64,000 nucleotides of DNA from Pseudoalteromonas phenolica. GTDB lineage: Bacteria > Pseudomonadota > Gammaproteobacteria > Enterobacterales > Alteromonadaceae. A program made the translations under genes and the position numbers. The stretch's first letter is position 1. Each line of letters begins with the position of its first letter. Under the pieces are notes generated by a model, which saw only the letters and a program-made list of their open reading frames with translations, did no database searches and was not told where the DNA came from. The stretch covers positions 62,001 to 126,000 of the forward strand of contig NZ_PNEC01000009.1 in the NCBI RefSeq assembly GCF_005886345.1. The letters are read 5' to 3'. Shown here in pieces: positions 1-10,493 of this stretch.

Positions 1-638
1 ACATGGTTGGTCATCAATCGTTATTGATCATCATGGTATCGGGCTTATTCATTGGTATGGTTTTAGCGTTACAAGGTTATACCGTGCTTGTAGGCTATGG
101 TGCTGAAGACAGCTTAGGGCCTCTGGTTGCACTTAGCTTATTACGAGAGTTAGGGCCGGTTGTAACCGCGTTATTATTTGCTGGTCGAGCAGGCAGTGCA
201 TTAACTGCTGAAATAGGGTTAATGAAAGCAACTGAGCAGTTATCTAGTCTTGAAATGATGGCAATCGACCCTCTCAAGCGAGTTGTTGCCCCGCGTTTCT
301 GGGCCGGTTTTATCAGTATGCCACTATTGGCATTAATCTTTTCTGCGGTTGCGATAATTGGCGCACATTTAGTGGGGGTTGATTGGTTAGGTGTTGATTC
401 AGGCAGCTTCTGGTCAATCATGCAGTCTCAGGTGTCGTTCCAGCAAGATATTTTAAATGGCATGATCAAGAGCTTTGTGTTCGCGCTGATCGTGACATGG
501 ATTGCGCTTTATAAAGGCTATGACTGTGTGCCTACGTCAGAAGGGATCAGTAAAGCTACAACAGAGACAGTTGTTCATTCGTCGCTGGCCGTTTTAGGTT
601 TCGACTTTTTATTAACAGCGGTGATGTTTTCAAGTTAA
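1..638 (+). CDS. mlaE: MlaE, phospholipid ABC transporter permease (5' partial)
   Basis: Inner-membrane permease of the MlaFEDB complex, which moves phospholipids between the inner membrane and the periplasmic carrier MlaC to keep the outer membrane asymmetric. The reading frame is open from base 3 and runs off the left edge. About 211 residues are visible against roughly 260 in the E. coli protein, so the N-terminal ~50 residues lie outside the window. Several hydrophobic helices are visible, and the conserved family stretch [20 protein letters not shown], with the following ALTAEIG, marks the MlaE/YrbE permease family. The next gene (mlaD) starts 15 bases downstream and the mlaD-mlaC-mlaB order follows, confirming the operon. 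The upstream mlaF ATPase would be expected just outside the window. Confidence 0.96.
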   Translation, partial: MVGHQSLLIIMVSGLFIGMVLALQGYTVLVGYGAEDSLGPLVALSLLRELGPVVTALLFAGRAGSALTAEIGLMKATEQLSSLEMMAIDPLKRVVAPRFWAGFISMPLLALIFSAVAIIGAHLVGVDWLGVDSGSFWSIMQSQVSFQQDILNGMIKSFVFALIVTWIALYKGYDCVPTSEGISKATTETVVHSSLAVLGFDFLLTAVMFSS

Positions 639-653
639 GGGTTTTGAGAAATT

Positions 654-1199
654 ATGAATACACGGAAAATTGAAATTTTAGTTGGTTTATTTGTCGCTTT
701 AGGCGTTGCAGCTTTTGCTGTTTTAGCTCTAAAAGTGGCAAATTCAGGGATCAGTGGTAATGGTGAAACTTACACATTAAGTGCTAAATTTGAAAACATT
801 GGCTCTTTAAAAACGCGTGCGCCGATTAAAGTCGGTGGCGTGGTCATCGGTCGTGTTGAGAGCATTTATATTCACCCGCAAGAATTCCTACCTGTTGTGA
901 ATATGAGTATTGATGCAAATTATGAGTGTCAGTTTTCAGATACAACAACGGTCTCTATTTTAACATCAGGTATTTTAGGTGAGCAGTATCTTGGTATTTC
1001 ACCTGTTATTGCTGCTGAATCTGCTAAGCAAACTTGCTTAGGAAATGATGTCGCGAGCGACACCGGTTCTGAATTAGATGACTTATTTGGTGTGGAAAGT
1101 GTCGCGCTAAAAGATGGTGATATGTTGACAGATACAAAGTCTGCATTAGTGCTTGAAGAGTTAATCGGTCAGTTCTTGTTTAACCAAGGTGGGGAATAA
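654..1199 (+). CDS. mlaD: MlaD, MCE-domain phospholipid-binding subunit
   Basis: Periplasmic, membrane-anchored substrate-binding subunit of the Mla transporter; it forms a hexameric ring on MlaE and hands lipid to or from MlaC. The 181-residue protein (E. coli 183) has one N-terminal transmembrane helix (about residues 8-28). The MCE domain follows, with the typical FENIGSLKTRAPIKVGGVVIG core at about residues 46-66 and the TSGILGEQYLGISP stretch near residue 105. It starts 15 bases after mlaE and ends 2 bases before mlaC, so the genes are co-transcribed. Confidence 0.97.
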   Translation: MNTRKIEILVGLFVALGVAAFAVLALKVANSGISGNGETYTLSAKFENIGSLKTRAPIKVGGVVIGRVESIYIHPQEFLPVVNMSIDANYECQFSDTTTVSILTSGILGEQYLGISPVIAAESAKQTCLGNDVASDTGSELDDLFGVESVALKDGDMLTDTKSALVLEELIGQFLFNQGGE

Positions 1200-1201
1200 T
1201 C

Positions 1202-1876
1202 ATGTTTAAGAAATTATTAGCCGCAGTAGCTGGATTAGTTTTATCTGTGCAAGTAATGGCTGAATCAGCAGTTGATTTAAGTGACCCTTACAAAATGGTT
1301 GAGCAAGTAGCTGATAATACTTTTAAACGTGTAGCCAATGATCAAGGCATTATTGCTAAAGACAAAGAGCATCTTCGTCAGATAGTCGAGCAAGAGTTGA
1401 TGCCTTATGTAGACTATAAATATGCAGCGTATCGAGTATTGGGCAGCTACATACAAAAAGTTCGTACAATGAAAGACGCGTCAGAGAAAAAACAGGCCGT
1501 TGAGAATATCAAAACTTTCATTGATGTTTTTCAGCGCTATTTAGTTGCGACTTATGCGGGTGTGTTCACACAGTATAAAAACCAAAAGGTAGAGTTTGGC
1601 GAAGCGCGTAACTTTCAGGGCGACGATGTTGCTGTAGTTAAAACTCGCATTATTGAAGCGGGTAAGCCTGACATCAAAATCGATTTTAAAGTGCGCAAAG
1701 GCAAGAACAATGAGTGGCGAGCTTACGACATGATGGCAGAAGGTATCTCTTTATTAGATGCCAAGCAAACAGAGCTTCACGGTGTTTTACGTCAAAAAGG
1801 CATCGAGCATGTAATTGACCTTTTAGATAAGAAGAGTCGCTTACCTGTTCAGTTTAGAGGTGATGATGGCAACTAA
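1202..1876 (+). CDS. mlaC: MlaC, periplasmic phospholipid carrier
   Basis: Soluble periplasmic shuttle (Tol-Tol-Ttg2/MlaC family, 224 residues) that carries phospholipid between the outer-membrane MlaA-porin complex and MlaFEDB. A signal peptide is evident (residues 1-20, hydrophobic core AAVAGLVLSVQVMA ending at Ala-Glu). The family features DPYKMVEQVADNTF, the VDYKYAAYRVLG region and a C-terminal segment with WRAYDMMAEGISLL are all visible. The stop overlaps the start region of mlaB. Confidence 0.96.
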   Translation: MFKKLLAAVAGLVLSVQVMAESAVDLSDPYKMVEQVADNTFKRVANDQGIIAKDKEHLRQIVEQELMPYVDYKYAAYRVLGSYIQKVRTMKDASEKKQAVENIKTFIDVFQRYLVATYAGVFTQYKNQKVEFGEARNFQGDDVAVVKTRIIEAGKPDIKIDFKVRKGKNNEWRAYDMMAEGISLLDAKQTELHGVLRQKGIEHVIDLLDKKSRLPVQFRGDDGN

Positions 1877-2162
1877 TTTGCAGTTTTCACCACAACAAGA
1901 AGGTGTGGTAGCGATTAAGGGAGAACTAACCCGAAATAGCTTAATTGATGAACGCCTTCTTAACCAACAGCTACAAAGTACGCAGTCAGTCCTATATTTT
2001 GACCTTTCAGAGGTATCTAGGGTTGACACATCGGGCTTAGCTTGGTTAATTCACTCTTTAGGTCTTTTGCAACGCCAAGGCAAACGCCTTGAGCTGAAAA
2101 ATATACCTGAACAGCTAAAGAAGTTGATGGAGCTGGGTCAGGTATCTAACTTATTTGAGTGA
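1866..2162 (+). CDS. mlaB: MlaB, STAS-domain subunit of Mla transporter
   Basis: Small cytoplasmic STAS-domain protein that binds the MlaF ATPase and stabilises the Mla complex. The frame offers GTG at 1860, ATG at 1863 and ATG at 1866. I chose 1866 because an AGAGG ribosome-binding site (1856-1860) lies 5 bases upstream, giving 98 residues. The STAS signature [17 protein letters not shown] is clear, with the conserved D-T/S-SG turn. The start lies inside the last codons of mlaC, so translation is coupled. Confidence 0.93.
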   Translation: MATNLQFSPQQEGVVAIKGELTRNSLIDERLLNQQLQSTQSVLYFDLSEVSRVDTSGLAWLIHSLGLLQRQGKRLELKNIPEQLKKLMELGQVSNLFE

Positions 2163-2167
2163 ATCTA

Positions 2168-3695
<1,528 letters not shown>

Positions 3696-3698
3696 ATT

Positions 3699-3741
3699 AT
3701 ACCAATCCTAAAATAGATCACTTAACTATGAGGATTGGTAT
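3699..3741. repeat. Short palindromic element, copy A (ACCAATCC family)
   Basis: Perfect 11-base terminal inverted repeats ATACCAATCCT (3699-3709) and AGGATTGGTAT (3731-3741) enclose 21 bases. The inner sequence closely matches the right end of the longer copy at 18914-19075 (AAAATAGA.CACTTAA), so this looks like an internally deleted version of that element. It lies 3 bases after the murA stop and ahead of the terminator. Confidence 0.8.
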
Positions 3742-3770
3742 TACACGACTTATCTATTCTCATTTTAAAG

Positions 3771-3799
3771 AGCGACTTAGTTAGAGAGGTCGCTTTTTT
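3771..3799 (+). terminator. Rho-independent terminator of the mla-murA operon
   Basis: Stem AGCGAC (3771-3776) / GTCGCT (3789-3794) followed by a run of T (3794-3799). It lies between the convergent murA and degS genes. Confidence 0.8.
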
Positions 3800-3838
3800 A
3801 TATGTTATTGCTTGCGCTGGCTGAGTGAACGAATTGAA

Positions 3839-4936
3839 TTAGTTCGTGTTAATTTCCAGTTCAGCGACAGTCAGAGCAATAGTCTGATGCTCACCATTTC
3901 TAAGTACCTCAAACTCAAGTTCAGTCCCAGGCTTGGTATTGCCAATAAACTGTAATGTTTTTTGCGGATTAGAAATCGATTGGCCCGCAACTTTAACGAT
4001 AATGTCTCTATCTTGCATGCCCGCTTGCCAAGCAGGGCCTAGTGGATCAAGCTCACTGATGAGTAACCCAACGATCGGAGTATATAAGTCGGTTACTTCA
4101 TTGCCTGAGCTATCAACGGCTGTTCCTCTAAAGCCTAAGTACCCGCGAACTACTCTGCCATCAGCAATGAGTCTTTGCATGACTTGCTTAGCTAGCTGAT
4201 AAGGTACAGCGAAAGAGATCCCTTGTATGTCTATATTAAGACGTGTTCTAAACTGTGCTGAGGTAATACCAACTAAGATACCGTTTGAGTTAACTAGGGC
4301 TCCGCCTGAATTACCTACGTTTACAGCTGCATCCATCTGTAGCAAGTTATTATATTGACTTTCTGTTAATGTTTGCTTTCCTGTTGCACTGATCACCCCT
4401 TGGGTAATGGTTTGACCTAAATTAAGTGGGTTACCAATAGCAAGTACAACGTCACCAACGCGAGGAGTAAAGTCGTCATCAGTTGGGATAGTTGGCAGGT
4501 GTTGACCAGGAATTTTTAACAAAGCGAGATCAGTGATGGTATCAAAGCCTATAACTTGCACATCATAAAAGCGGCGGCCATCAGTCAGGATAACCATAAT
4601 TTGGTCTGCATCGTTTACAACATGGTAGTTTGTCAGAATATAGCCATCGCTCGACATAATTACACCAGAGCCTAGTTCTTGGGTGGTGTTACGTCGTTGA
4701 TAACGAGGCATGGATGAAATACTTTCAGAAAAAATCGTCACGACCGCTGGTGAGGCTTTAGCGACTGAGTCGGCAAAGCTCATATGGCTACTGGTGTAAT
4801 GGCTTGGCATGGCAAGCTTTGGCAAAATGGCGCTCTTTAGATTGGGTGAGAACCAAATCACTAAAAATGCGATCCCAAGGCCGACAAACAGAGGGGGGAG
4901 AATAAATTTAAAAAGTTTTAGCACGCCATCGCTCAT
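3839..4936 (-). CDS. degS: DegS, membrane-anchored site-1 serine protease
   Basis: HtrA-family periplasmic protease that senses unfolded outer-membrane porins through its PDZ domain and makes the first cut in RseA, activating sigma-E. The 365-residue protein has an uncleaved N-terminal membrane anchor (about residues 10-30) and a trypsin-like domain with His105 (NYHVV), Asp136 (TDLALL) and Ser210 (GNSGGAL). It has a single PDZ domain (about 255-350). One PDZ domain plus the anchor separates it from DegP/DegQ. It lies downstream of degQ, as in E. coli, but a terminator between them argues for its own promoter. Confidence 0.96.
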   Translation of the reverse strand: MSDGVLKLFKFILPPLFVGLGIAFLVIWFSPNLKSAILPKLAMPSHYTSSHMSFADSVAKASPAVVTIFSESISSMPRYQRRNTTQELGSGVIMSSDGYILTNYHVVNDADQIMVILTDGRRFYDVQVIGFDTITDLALLKIPGQHLPTIPTDDDFTPRVGDVVLAIGNPLNLGQTITQGVISATGKQTLTESQYNNLLQMDAAVNVGNSGGALVNSNGILVGITSAQFRTRLNIDIQGISFAVPYQLAKQVMQRLIADGRVVRGYLGFRGTAVDSSGNEVTDLYTPIVGLLISELDPLGPAWQAGMQDRDIIVKVAGQSISNPQKTLQFIGNTKPGTELEFEVLRNGEHQTIALTVAELEINTN

Positions 4937-5002
4937 TTTTATTCATTACACAACAAACAGTTATTTTATCTTACTGAAAGCAGAATAGTAATGATGGCAC
5001 AA

Positions 5003-5037
5003 ATAAAAATGCAGCGACAATAAGACGCTGCATTTTA
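5003..5037 (-). terminator. Terminator downstream of degQ
   Basis: On the minus strand an ATGCAGCG / CGCTGCAT-type stem (right arm from 5033, left arm from 5010) is followed by TTTTTATTT. It sits between the degQ stop and the degS start, separating the two transcription units. Confidence 0.72.
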
Positions 5038-5058
5038 TTAGCTAAAATTTAAAATAGG

Positions 5059-6417
5059 TTATTGAATTAGAATAAACACAGAGTCTCGTCCACGCTTAAT
5101 ACCTAATACGATGTTACCTTGAATATCTTCGATTAAACTACTCATATCGCGAATGTTCTTAACACGCTGACGGTTCACTTGCATGATCACATCTCCTTCT
5201 TCAAGGCCAACTCGTGCAGCTGGTGAGCGCTCTTCGATGCTAGATATAATGACCCCTTGGTTGCCGTTACGTTCGCCACTTTCCAGCACAGCACCACGTA
5301 GCATAGGGTGAACCTTATCTGCTTGAGCTTGTAGTTCGCCTTGACCTTTAAGTGTTACTTCTATGGTGCGTTTTCTGCCATCGCGGAACACACCTAGTTC
5401 AATGGTTCTGCCTTCACCTATGGTGGCGATTTTACCCCGAAGTTCTTCGAAGCTTTGGATTTCATCACCGTTGAGACTAACAATCACATCATTGGCTTTA
5501 ATACCGGCTTCGCTTGCTGCTGAGTCTTTTACAACTTGCATAACAAAGGCGCCTTGTTGAACTTCTAAATCTTGTGCTTTGGCAAGGCCTGCATCTAATG
5601 TGCGGCCAATAATACCTAAAGACCCTCGACGTACTTGACCAAACTCGATAATTTGATCAACTAGGTTCTTCATCATATTTGAAGGGATTGCAAAGCCGAT
5701 ACCGACATTACCGCCTGAAGCGCCAAGAATTGCAGTGTTAATGCCGATTAGCTCACCATTCAGATTGACTAAAGCGCCACCTGAGTTACCTTGGTTAATA
5801 GCCGCATCGGTCTGAATGAAGTCTTCATAGCCTTCAATATTCAACCCGCTACGGCCCAGCGCACTGACAATACCTGATGTGACAGTGTGGCTCAGGCCAA
5901 AAGGATTACCGATGGCAACCGAGAAGTCACCGACTCGTAATTTGTCAGAATTGGCGAGTTTTACTTCGGTTAACTCATCGGCATCAATTTCAAGTAATGC
6001 GATATCAGACTCTTTGTCACGACCAACTAGCTTTGCATCAAATTCACGGCCATCTTCTAAAGTAACAATAATCTTATCGGCTTCATCGATAACATGGCTA
6101 TTAGTGACAACGTAACCTTCTTTAGCATCAATAATCACACCAGACCCTAAACCACTAAAAGGGCGTTTTTGATTACGAGGTTGAGGGTTGCCAAAGAAGT
6201 AGTCAAAAGGGTCAACACGACGGCGAACCTCTTTTGCGCCAGAAACCTGAATACTGACAACGCCAGGCGTAACGCGTTCAAGCATAGGCGCTAAGGTAGG
6301 TAATGATTGACCGTCTACAGCAACGGGAAGTTTGGCTTCAACGGCTGTAGGGGAAAGGAAAAGAGCAGTTGAAAAAATAGCAGCAGATAATAACGATAGT
6401 TTTAATTTCATAGTCAA
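5059..6417 (-). CDS. degQ: DegQ/DegP-type periplasmic serine protease Do
   Basis: Soluble periplasmic HtrA protease/chaperone that degrades misfolded envelope proteins. The 452-residue length fits DegQ (E. coli 455) better than DegP (474). A signal peptide ends near AVEA at residue 28. The catalytic triad is visible: His108 (TNSHVI), Asp138 (SDIALL), Ser212 (GNSGGAL). Two PDZ domains follow (about 255-350 and 365-450). The short LA-loop region around residues 65-88 (rich in Arg, Phe, Asn, Pro) also suggests DegQ. It stands upstream of degS, the usual arrangement. Confidence 0.95.
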   Translation of the reverse strand: MTMKLKLSLLSAAIFSTALFLSPTAVEAKLPVAVDGQSLPTLAPMLERVTPGVVSIQVSGAKEVRRRVDPFDYFFGNPQPRNQKRPFSGLGSGVIIDAKEGYVVTNSHVIDEADKIIVTLEDGREFDAKLVGRDKESDIALLEIDADELTEVKLANSDKLRVGDFSVAIGNPFGLSHTVTSGIVSALGRSGLNIEGYEDFIQTDAAINQGNSGGALVNLNGELIGINTAILGASGGNVGIGFAIPSNMMKNLVDQIIEFGQVRRGSLGIIGRTLDAGLAKAQDLEVQQGAFVMQVVKDSAASEAGIKANDVIVSLNGDEIQSFEELRGKIATIGEGRTIELGVFRDGRKRTIEVTLKGQGELQAQADKVHPMLRGAVLESGERNGNQGVIISSIEERSPAARVGLEEGDVIMQVNRQRVKNIRDMSSLIEDIQGNIVLGIKRGRDSVFILIQ

Positions 6418-6491
6418 TAAGTACTCCGAAAAGCCTTAATACCTAAAACTTAAAAGTTTAAGGGTGCTTTAGGTATAAGCCATTGATGTTG

Positions 6492-6517
6492 GGTAAGTAA
6501 ATTTCGACTTACTTACC
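6492..6517 (-). terminator. Hairpin downstream of zapG, possible terminator
   Basis: A 9-bp inverted repeat GGTAAGTAA (6492-6500) / TTACTTACC (6509-6517) with an 8-base loop lies between the zapG stop and the degQ start. No clear T-run follows on the minus strand, so termination is only a suggestion. Confidence 0.4.
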
Positions 6518-6572
6518 AGTTCGTCATTTTTGGTAACTGTACTTACTGACTATGGGGGCTAAAAAAAGTTCA

Positions 6573-7031
6573 TCAAGAGGCTTTTGATTGCTCAACTTCT
6601 GAGCTTTCGCCTGAGAAAATACCTGTTTCACCTTCGGCATAATCGCTAGGTTGTGCTGACAATGTATCGTTTTTCGCTTCGCGACGGCGCTCAGGACGAC
6701 TTTGTAACGAGGCTTGTAGTTGCTCCGTGGTTTCTTTTGAGAAGAAAGGTTCATCAGGCATAGCAGGTTTAACATTTAGTAGTGCTTTATCTGTTTCTTC
6801 GACATGGATCAGCAGCTGAGAGTAACTGTCTTGCATTTTAGTCATTAACTTCTTAGTGCTTGCAAGGTGATCTGCTACTTCTTGGCGGTATTGCTCTAAT
6901 TCGTGCTTTGCAGATTGTACTTGTTGCTCTAAATCATCATGCTTAAGTTGTTTCTTGGTGATCATTGAACCTAAAAAAAATGCTGCAATAGCAACTACTA
7001 CAATTAATCCTAACCAAGCAAATGTTGTCAT
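6573..7031 (-). CDS. zapG: ZapG (YhcB/DUF1043), cell-division/envelope coiled-coil protein
   Basis: Inner-membrane protein with one N-terminal helix (about residues 5-22) and a long cytoplasmic coiled coil (about 30-85), the architecture of the YhcB/DUF1043 family, now called ZapG for its association with the Z-ring and peptidoglycan machinery. The family stretch KKQLKHDDLEQQV follows the membrane helix. The C-terminal half (about 100-152) is polar and low-complexity. GGAGA lies just upstream of the ATG at 7031. It is divergent from zapE, an arrangement shared with E. coli (yhcB/yhcM). Confidence 0.92.
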   Translation of the reverse strand: MTTFAWLGLIVVVAIAAFFLGSMITKKQLKHDDLEQQVQSAKHELEQYRQEVADHLASTKKLMTKMQDSYSQLLIHVEETDKALLNVKPAMPDEPFFSKETTEQLQASLQSRPERRREAKNDTLSAQPSDYAEGETGIFSGESSEVEQSKAS

Positions 7032-7181
7032 AGAGAGTCTCCTTAAAAATACGCGCTCTATAAGTGTAGCAATTATTCGGCTACGTAATAAAAAATGTAA
7101 TTCAAACTATCAGCTAAATATACGCGGAGTTTTGATGCGTGTTAATATATGCCTCAAATAAAAACGCTTAGTTTGTGAAAA

Positions 7182-8273
7182 ATGATGACACCTTGGGAAA
7201 AATATCAACAAGACCTAAAACGAGATGACTTTCAATATGATGCGGCACAAGAAAATGCAGTAAAGCATTTACAGCGTTTGTACGATGATATAGTGAACCA
7301 ACCAGAGCAGCCCCAAGGTTTCTTTTCTCGCTTATTTAATCGACAGCCAAAGCAAAAAATAACCGGTCTCTATTTTTGGGGTGGAGTAGGTCGAGGCAAA
7401 ACATACTTAGTTGATACCTTTTATGAGGCATTACCGACAGACAGGAAAATGCGAGTGCATTTTCACCGTTTCATGCATCGTGTTCACGATGAGCTTAAAA
7501 AGCTCAAAGAAGTCAAAGATCCACTAGAAACAGTGGCCGATATTTTCAAAAAAGAAACAGATATCATTTGTTTTGATGAGTTTTTTGTTCAAGACATTAC
7601 CGATGCCATGTTACTTGGTGGTTTAATGCAGGCATTATTTGCTCGTGACATTATTTTAGTTGCTACCTCTAATATTGTGCCTGATGAGCTATATCGAAAT
7701 GGTCTTCAGCGTGCTCGTTTCTTACCAGCTATCGCCCTAGTGAAAGAAAATACCGAGATAGTAAATGTTGATTCTGGTATTGATTATCGCTTGAGAACGT
7801 TAGAGCAGGCTGAAATCTTCCACAGTCCGCTTGATACACAAGCAGATAAAAACCTCTTTGAGTATTTCGATAAGCTGTCACCTGAACCGGGAAAACTTGA
7901 TGAAGCCATCGAAATCGAAGGGCGTTTGATCAAAACCCGAAAAGTTGCCGATTGTATTGTGATGTTCGATTTCACAGAAATTTGTGAAACGGCACGTTCG
8001 CAAGTAGACTATATGGAGATCAGTCGTATATACAACACTGTGATCCTTTCTAATGTAAAACAGATGGGGCAGCAGAATGACGATGCCGCCAGACGTTTTA
8101 TTGCTTTAGTTGATGAATTTTATGAGCGTAATGTGACGCTTATTATCTCAGCCGCAGCGCCAATCACAGAGTTATATACCGATGGCACACTTAATTTTGA
8201 ATTTAGGCGCTGTATCAGTCGTCTACAAGAGATGCAGTCGCACGAATACCTCGCAAGAGAACATCTCGCCTAA
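7182..8273 (+). CDS. zapE: ZapE, AFG1-like ATPase
   Basis: AAA-type ATPase of the AFG1/LACE1 family; in E. coli ZapE associates with the Z-ring during division and under stress. The 363-residue protein (E. coli 375) carries Walker A GGVGRGKTYLVD (about residues 66-77) and Walker B IICFDEFFV (about 127-135). A sensor-like ATSN stretch and an arginine-rich motif RRFIALVDEFYERN near residue 307 are also visible. Two adjacent ATG codons (7182, 7185) are possible starts. It is divergent from zapG with about 150 bases between, which should contain both promoters. Confidence 0.95.
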   Translation: MMTPWEKYQQDLKRDDFQYDAAQENAVKHLQRLYDDIVNQPEQPQGFFSRLFNRQPKQKITGLYFWGGVGRGKTYLVDTFYEALPTDRKMRVHFHRFMHRVHDELKKLKEVKDPLETVADIFKKETDIICFDEFFVQDITDAMLLGGLMQALFARDIILVATSNIVPDELYRNGLQRARFLPAIALVKENTEIVNVDSGIDYRLRTLEQAEIFHSPLDTQADKNLFEYFDKLSPEPGKLDEAIEIEGRLIKTRKVADCIVMFDFTEICETARSQVDYMEISRIYNTVILSNVKQMGQQNDDAARRFIALVDEFYERNVTLIISAAAPITELYTDGTLNFEFRRCISRLQEMQSHEYLAREHLA

Positions 8274-8280
8274 ATGAATG

Positions 8281-8332
8281 CCAATCAGTAGTAAATTCGG
8301 CAAATAATACGCAAATTATTTACGCTGATTGG
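8281..8332. repeat. Palindromic element B (CCAATCAG ends)
   Basis: Terminal inverted repeats CCAATCAG (8281-8288) and CTGATTGG (8325-8332) bound a 52-base element with further inner pairing (GTAAA / TTTAC). It begins 7 bases after the zapE stop. It shares the CCAATC/GATTGG ends with the copies at 3.7, 18.9, 38.0 and 51.3 kb, but its interior differs, so it may be a separate subfamily or a simple hairpin. Confidence 0.55.
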
Positions 8333-8412
8333 TATAAATTTATCGCTCAAATCAACACGATTATTTTTTTTGTAGAAAAAACAGTCGCACACTGGAAAAG
8401 CCTCTTCTGTGT

Positions 8413-8421
8413 TGCTATAAT
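8413..8421 (+). promoter_or_regulatory. rplM-rpsI promoter (extended -10)
   Basis: TGC-TATAAT (8413-8421) is a perfect -10 hexamer with a TGn extension; no good -35 box is seen. The GC-rich discriminator (CCGCGACC) just after it is typical of stringently controlled ribosomal promoters. About 150 bases of 5' leader then precede rplM. In E. coli the rplM-rpsI leader is the target of L13 autoregulation, so this leader may act likewise, which I infer only from position. Confidence 0.65.
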
Positions 8422-8576
8422 CCGCGACCTGCCACGTTGCGTTCTATAGCCCTCGTCGGCTTAGCCACCGATTTGAGCGGCATAAAAGTCTTAAACTCGA
8501 AGGGGTTCAAGCACTCATAGTAAAGCGGTAACTTTTGTTACCTGTGGTTTTAATTTGAAACATTGGATTTTATTTA

Positions 8577-9005
8577 ATGAAAACGTTTGTTGCTAAGCCA
8601 GAATCTGTAAAACGTGACTGGTACGTAGTTGACGCTGAAGGTAAAACTTTAGGTCGTATCGCTACTGAAATCGCTCGTCGCCTACGCGGTAAGCATAAAG
8701 CTGAGTACACACCTCATGTTGACACTGGTGATTACATCATCGTAATCAATGCTGAGAAAGTTACTGTAACTGGTAACAAAACAACTGACAAAGTGTACTA
8801 TGCTCACTCTGGTTTCCCAGGTGGCCTTAAGTCTATCACTTTCGATAAGCTTCAAGCTAAAAAGCCTGAAATGATTATCGAAAAAGCAGTTAAAGGTATG
8901 TTACCAAAAGGCCCTCTAGGTCGTGAAATGTACCGCAAACTAAAAGTATACGCAGGTTCTGAGCACGCTCATGCAGCTCAACAGCCTCAAGTACTGGACA
9001 TTTAA
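8577..9005 (+). CDS. rplM: 50S ribosomal protein L13
   Basis: Early-assembling large-subunit protein. The 142-residue length equals E. coli L13. Family stretches include [19 protein letters not shown] (about residues 16-34), [12 protein letters not shown] and [19 protein letters not shown]. It is followed 11 bases later by rpsI, the universal rplM-rpsI pair. Confidence 0.99.
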   Translation: MKTFVAKPESVKRDWYVVDAEGKTLGRIATEIARRLRGKHKAEYTPHVDTGDYIIVINAEKVTVTGNKTTDKVYYAHSGFPGGLKSITFDKLQAKKPEMIIEKAVKGMLPKGPLGREMYRKLKVYAGSEHAHAAQQPQVLDI

Positions 9006-9016
9006 GGAGCTAACTC

Positions 9017-9406
9017 ATGGCAAATCAATACTACGGTACAGGTCGTCGTAAAAGTTCAAGTGCTCGCGTATTCTTACGCCCAGGTACTGGCAACATCGTA
9101 ATTAATCAACGTTCTATCGAAGAATACTTCGGTCGTGAAACTTCTCGCATGGTTGTTCGTCAGCCTCTAGAGCTTGTTGAAATGACTGAAAAGTTTGACC
9201 TATACATCACTGTTGCTGGTGGTGGTTCAACTGGTCAAGCTGGTGCTATCCGTCACGGTATCACTCGTGCGCTTATGGAGTTTGACGAGTCACTACGTCC
9301 TACTCTACGTAAAGCTGGCTTTGTTACTCGCGACGCTCGTAAGGTTGAGCGTAAGAAAGTGGGTCTTAAGAAAGCACGTAAGAACACTCAATTCTCGAAG
9401 CGTTAA
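9017..9406 (+). CDS. rpsI: 30S ribosomal protein S9
   Basis: Small-subunit head protein whose basic C-terminal tail reaches the P-site tRNA. The 129 residues include [15 protein letters not shown] at the start, the [19 protein letters not shown] core, and the tail ending QFSKR. An AAGGAG ribosome-binding site precedes the ATG. A strong terminator follows at 9432-9455. Confidence 0.99.
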   Translation: MANQYYGTGRRKSSSARVFLRPGTGNIVINQRSIEEYFGRETSRMVVRQPLELVEMTEKFDLYITVAGGGSTGQAGAIRHGITRALMEFDESLRPTLRKAGFVTRDARKVERKKVGLKKARKNTQFSKR

Positions 9407-9431
9407 TTTTTTACGTTTACAAGAATTCAAA

Positions 9432-9455
9432 AACCCAGCTTATGCTGGGTTTTTT
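9432..9455 (+). terminator. rpsI terminator
   Basis: AACCCAGC / GCTGGGTT stem with a 4-base loop (9432-9451) followed by a T-run. It ends the rplM-rpsI unit. Confidence 0.9.
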
Positions 9456-9460
9456 GTTTT

Positions 9461-9905
9461 AGAAGTCCAAATATTTTTCATTTCCGATCCAAACCCACCT
9501 CAAACAACCGATGTTCGACTTATTGTTTACCTAATATTTTCAATATTTATTGTAATTAGTGAAGATCTGACGATAAATCAGCGCTTTTTTTTGCTACAAT
9601 TGCAGGGCAAGTAAAGTGAGTAAGGTTTGATGCCCTTTTGGGTACCCTCGTCTCCTCATAGATGGGGTTGATCTTGGTCAGTATATTGTGGTTATAAAAA
9701 CGTTATCATAACTAACTAGCTTTCGAGGCTACGATTAAAATGGGTAGTAAAATCCATGCTTTATTAGTCTTGATACGGGTAATAACCTTGTTTTCATCAA
9801 GGTAATTATTTATGATCGCGTCTATTTTGTAGTTTCTTAATTTAACCTGCTGTAACTGATGTTCTCAATATAGCAAGTGTTGAGGATCATAGTGGAGATA
9901 AGTGG
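9461..9905 (+). other. Long intergenic region upstream of petABC
   Basis: About 445 bases with no convincing gene. It holds the extended -10 at 9591-9600, then roughly 300 bases of possible 5' leader before petA. The leader contains a GGGTACCC palindrome near 9640 and a hairpin AACCTTG/CAAGGT near 9782-9802. Function of the leader is unknown. Confidence 0.5.
9591..9600 (+). promoter_or_regulatory. Candidate petABC promoter (extended -10)
   Basis: TTGCTACAAT: a TGn-extended -10 (TACAAT at 9595-9600) after a T-run. No convincing -35. The next gene on this strand is petA, about 300 bases on. Confidence 0.4.
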
Positions 9906-10493
9906 ATGAGCAATGCGCCTGTAGACAACAGCCGACGTCGCTTTTTGACCATAGCTACCTCTGTTGTAGGTGGTGTTGGTGCGGCTGGAGCTGCTGTTCC
10001 TTTTATTGCGTCTTGGAATCCAAGTGAGCGAGCTAAATCTGCGGGTGCGCCTGTAGAAGTAGATATCAGCAAACTTGAGCCTGGACAATTAATTCGTGTT
10101 GAGTGGCGAGGTAAACCTGTATGGGTTATCAATCGTACGCCAAAAATGCTTGAGCAGATGAAAGCTCACGAAGGTCAACTTCGTGATCCGCAATCTGAAG
10201 AGCCTCAACAATTAGATTCAGCTAAGAATGAATACCGTTCTAAGCGCCCTGAAATTTTCGTGGCGGTTGGTATTTGTACTCACTTAGGCTGTTCACCAAG
10301 CTTCTTTAACGGTGGTTTCGGTGAGTTCGTTGAAGGTACTGAATCTGGTTTCTTCTGTCCTTGTCACGGTTCTAAGTTCGACATGGCTGGCCGAGTATTC
10401 CAAGCGGTGCCTGCACCTCTAAACTTAGAAATCCCACCTTACACCTTTATTGATGATACAACCATTTTGGTTGGTGAAGAAGAGGTTGCATAA
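9906..10493 (+). CDS. petA: Ubiquinol-cytochrome c reductase, Rieske iron-sulfur subunit
   Basis: Rieske [2Fe-2S] subunit of the cytochrome bc1 complex; it oxidises ubiquinol at the Qo site and passes electrons to cytochrome c1. It has a twin-arginine N-terminus (SRRRFLTIATS, residues 9-19) that continues as the membrane anchor. The two cluster-binding boxes are CTHLGCSP (about 120-127) and CPCHGSKFD (about 149-157). The 195-residue length is normal. The petA stop overlaps the petB start by one base. Confidence 0.98.
   Translation: MSNAPVDNSRRRFLTIATSVVGGVGAAGAAVPFIASWNPSERAKSAGAPVEVDISKLEPGQLIRVEWRGKPVWVINRTPKMLEQMKAHEGQLRDPQSEEPQQLDSAKNEYRSKRPEIFVAVGICTHLGCSPSFFNGGFGEFVEGTESGFFCPCHGSKFDMAGRVFQAVPAPLNLEIPPYTFIDDTTILVGEEEVA

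Noticed and set aside
95..421. 108-codon antisense frame in mlaE
   Set aside because: It lies wholly within a conserved gene on the other strand and has no ribosome-binding site or recognisable motif.
9195..9614. 139-codon plus-strand frame overlapping rpsI and its terminator
   Set aside because: It is out of frame with rpsI, crosses a strong terminator, and the peptide is low-complexity without family features.
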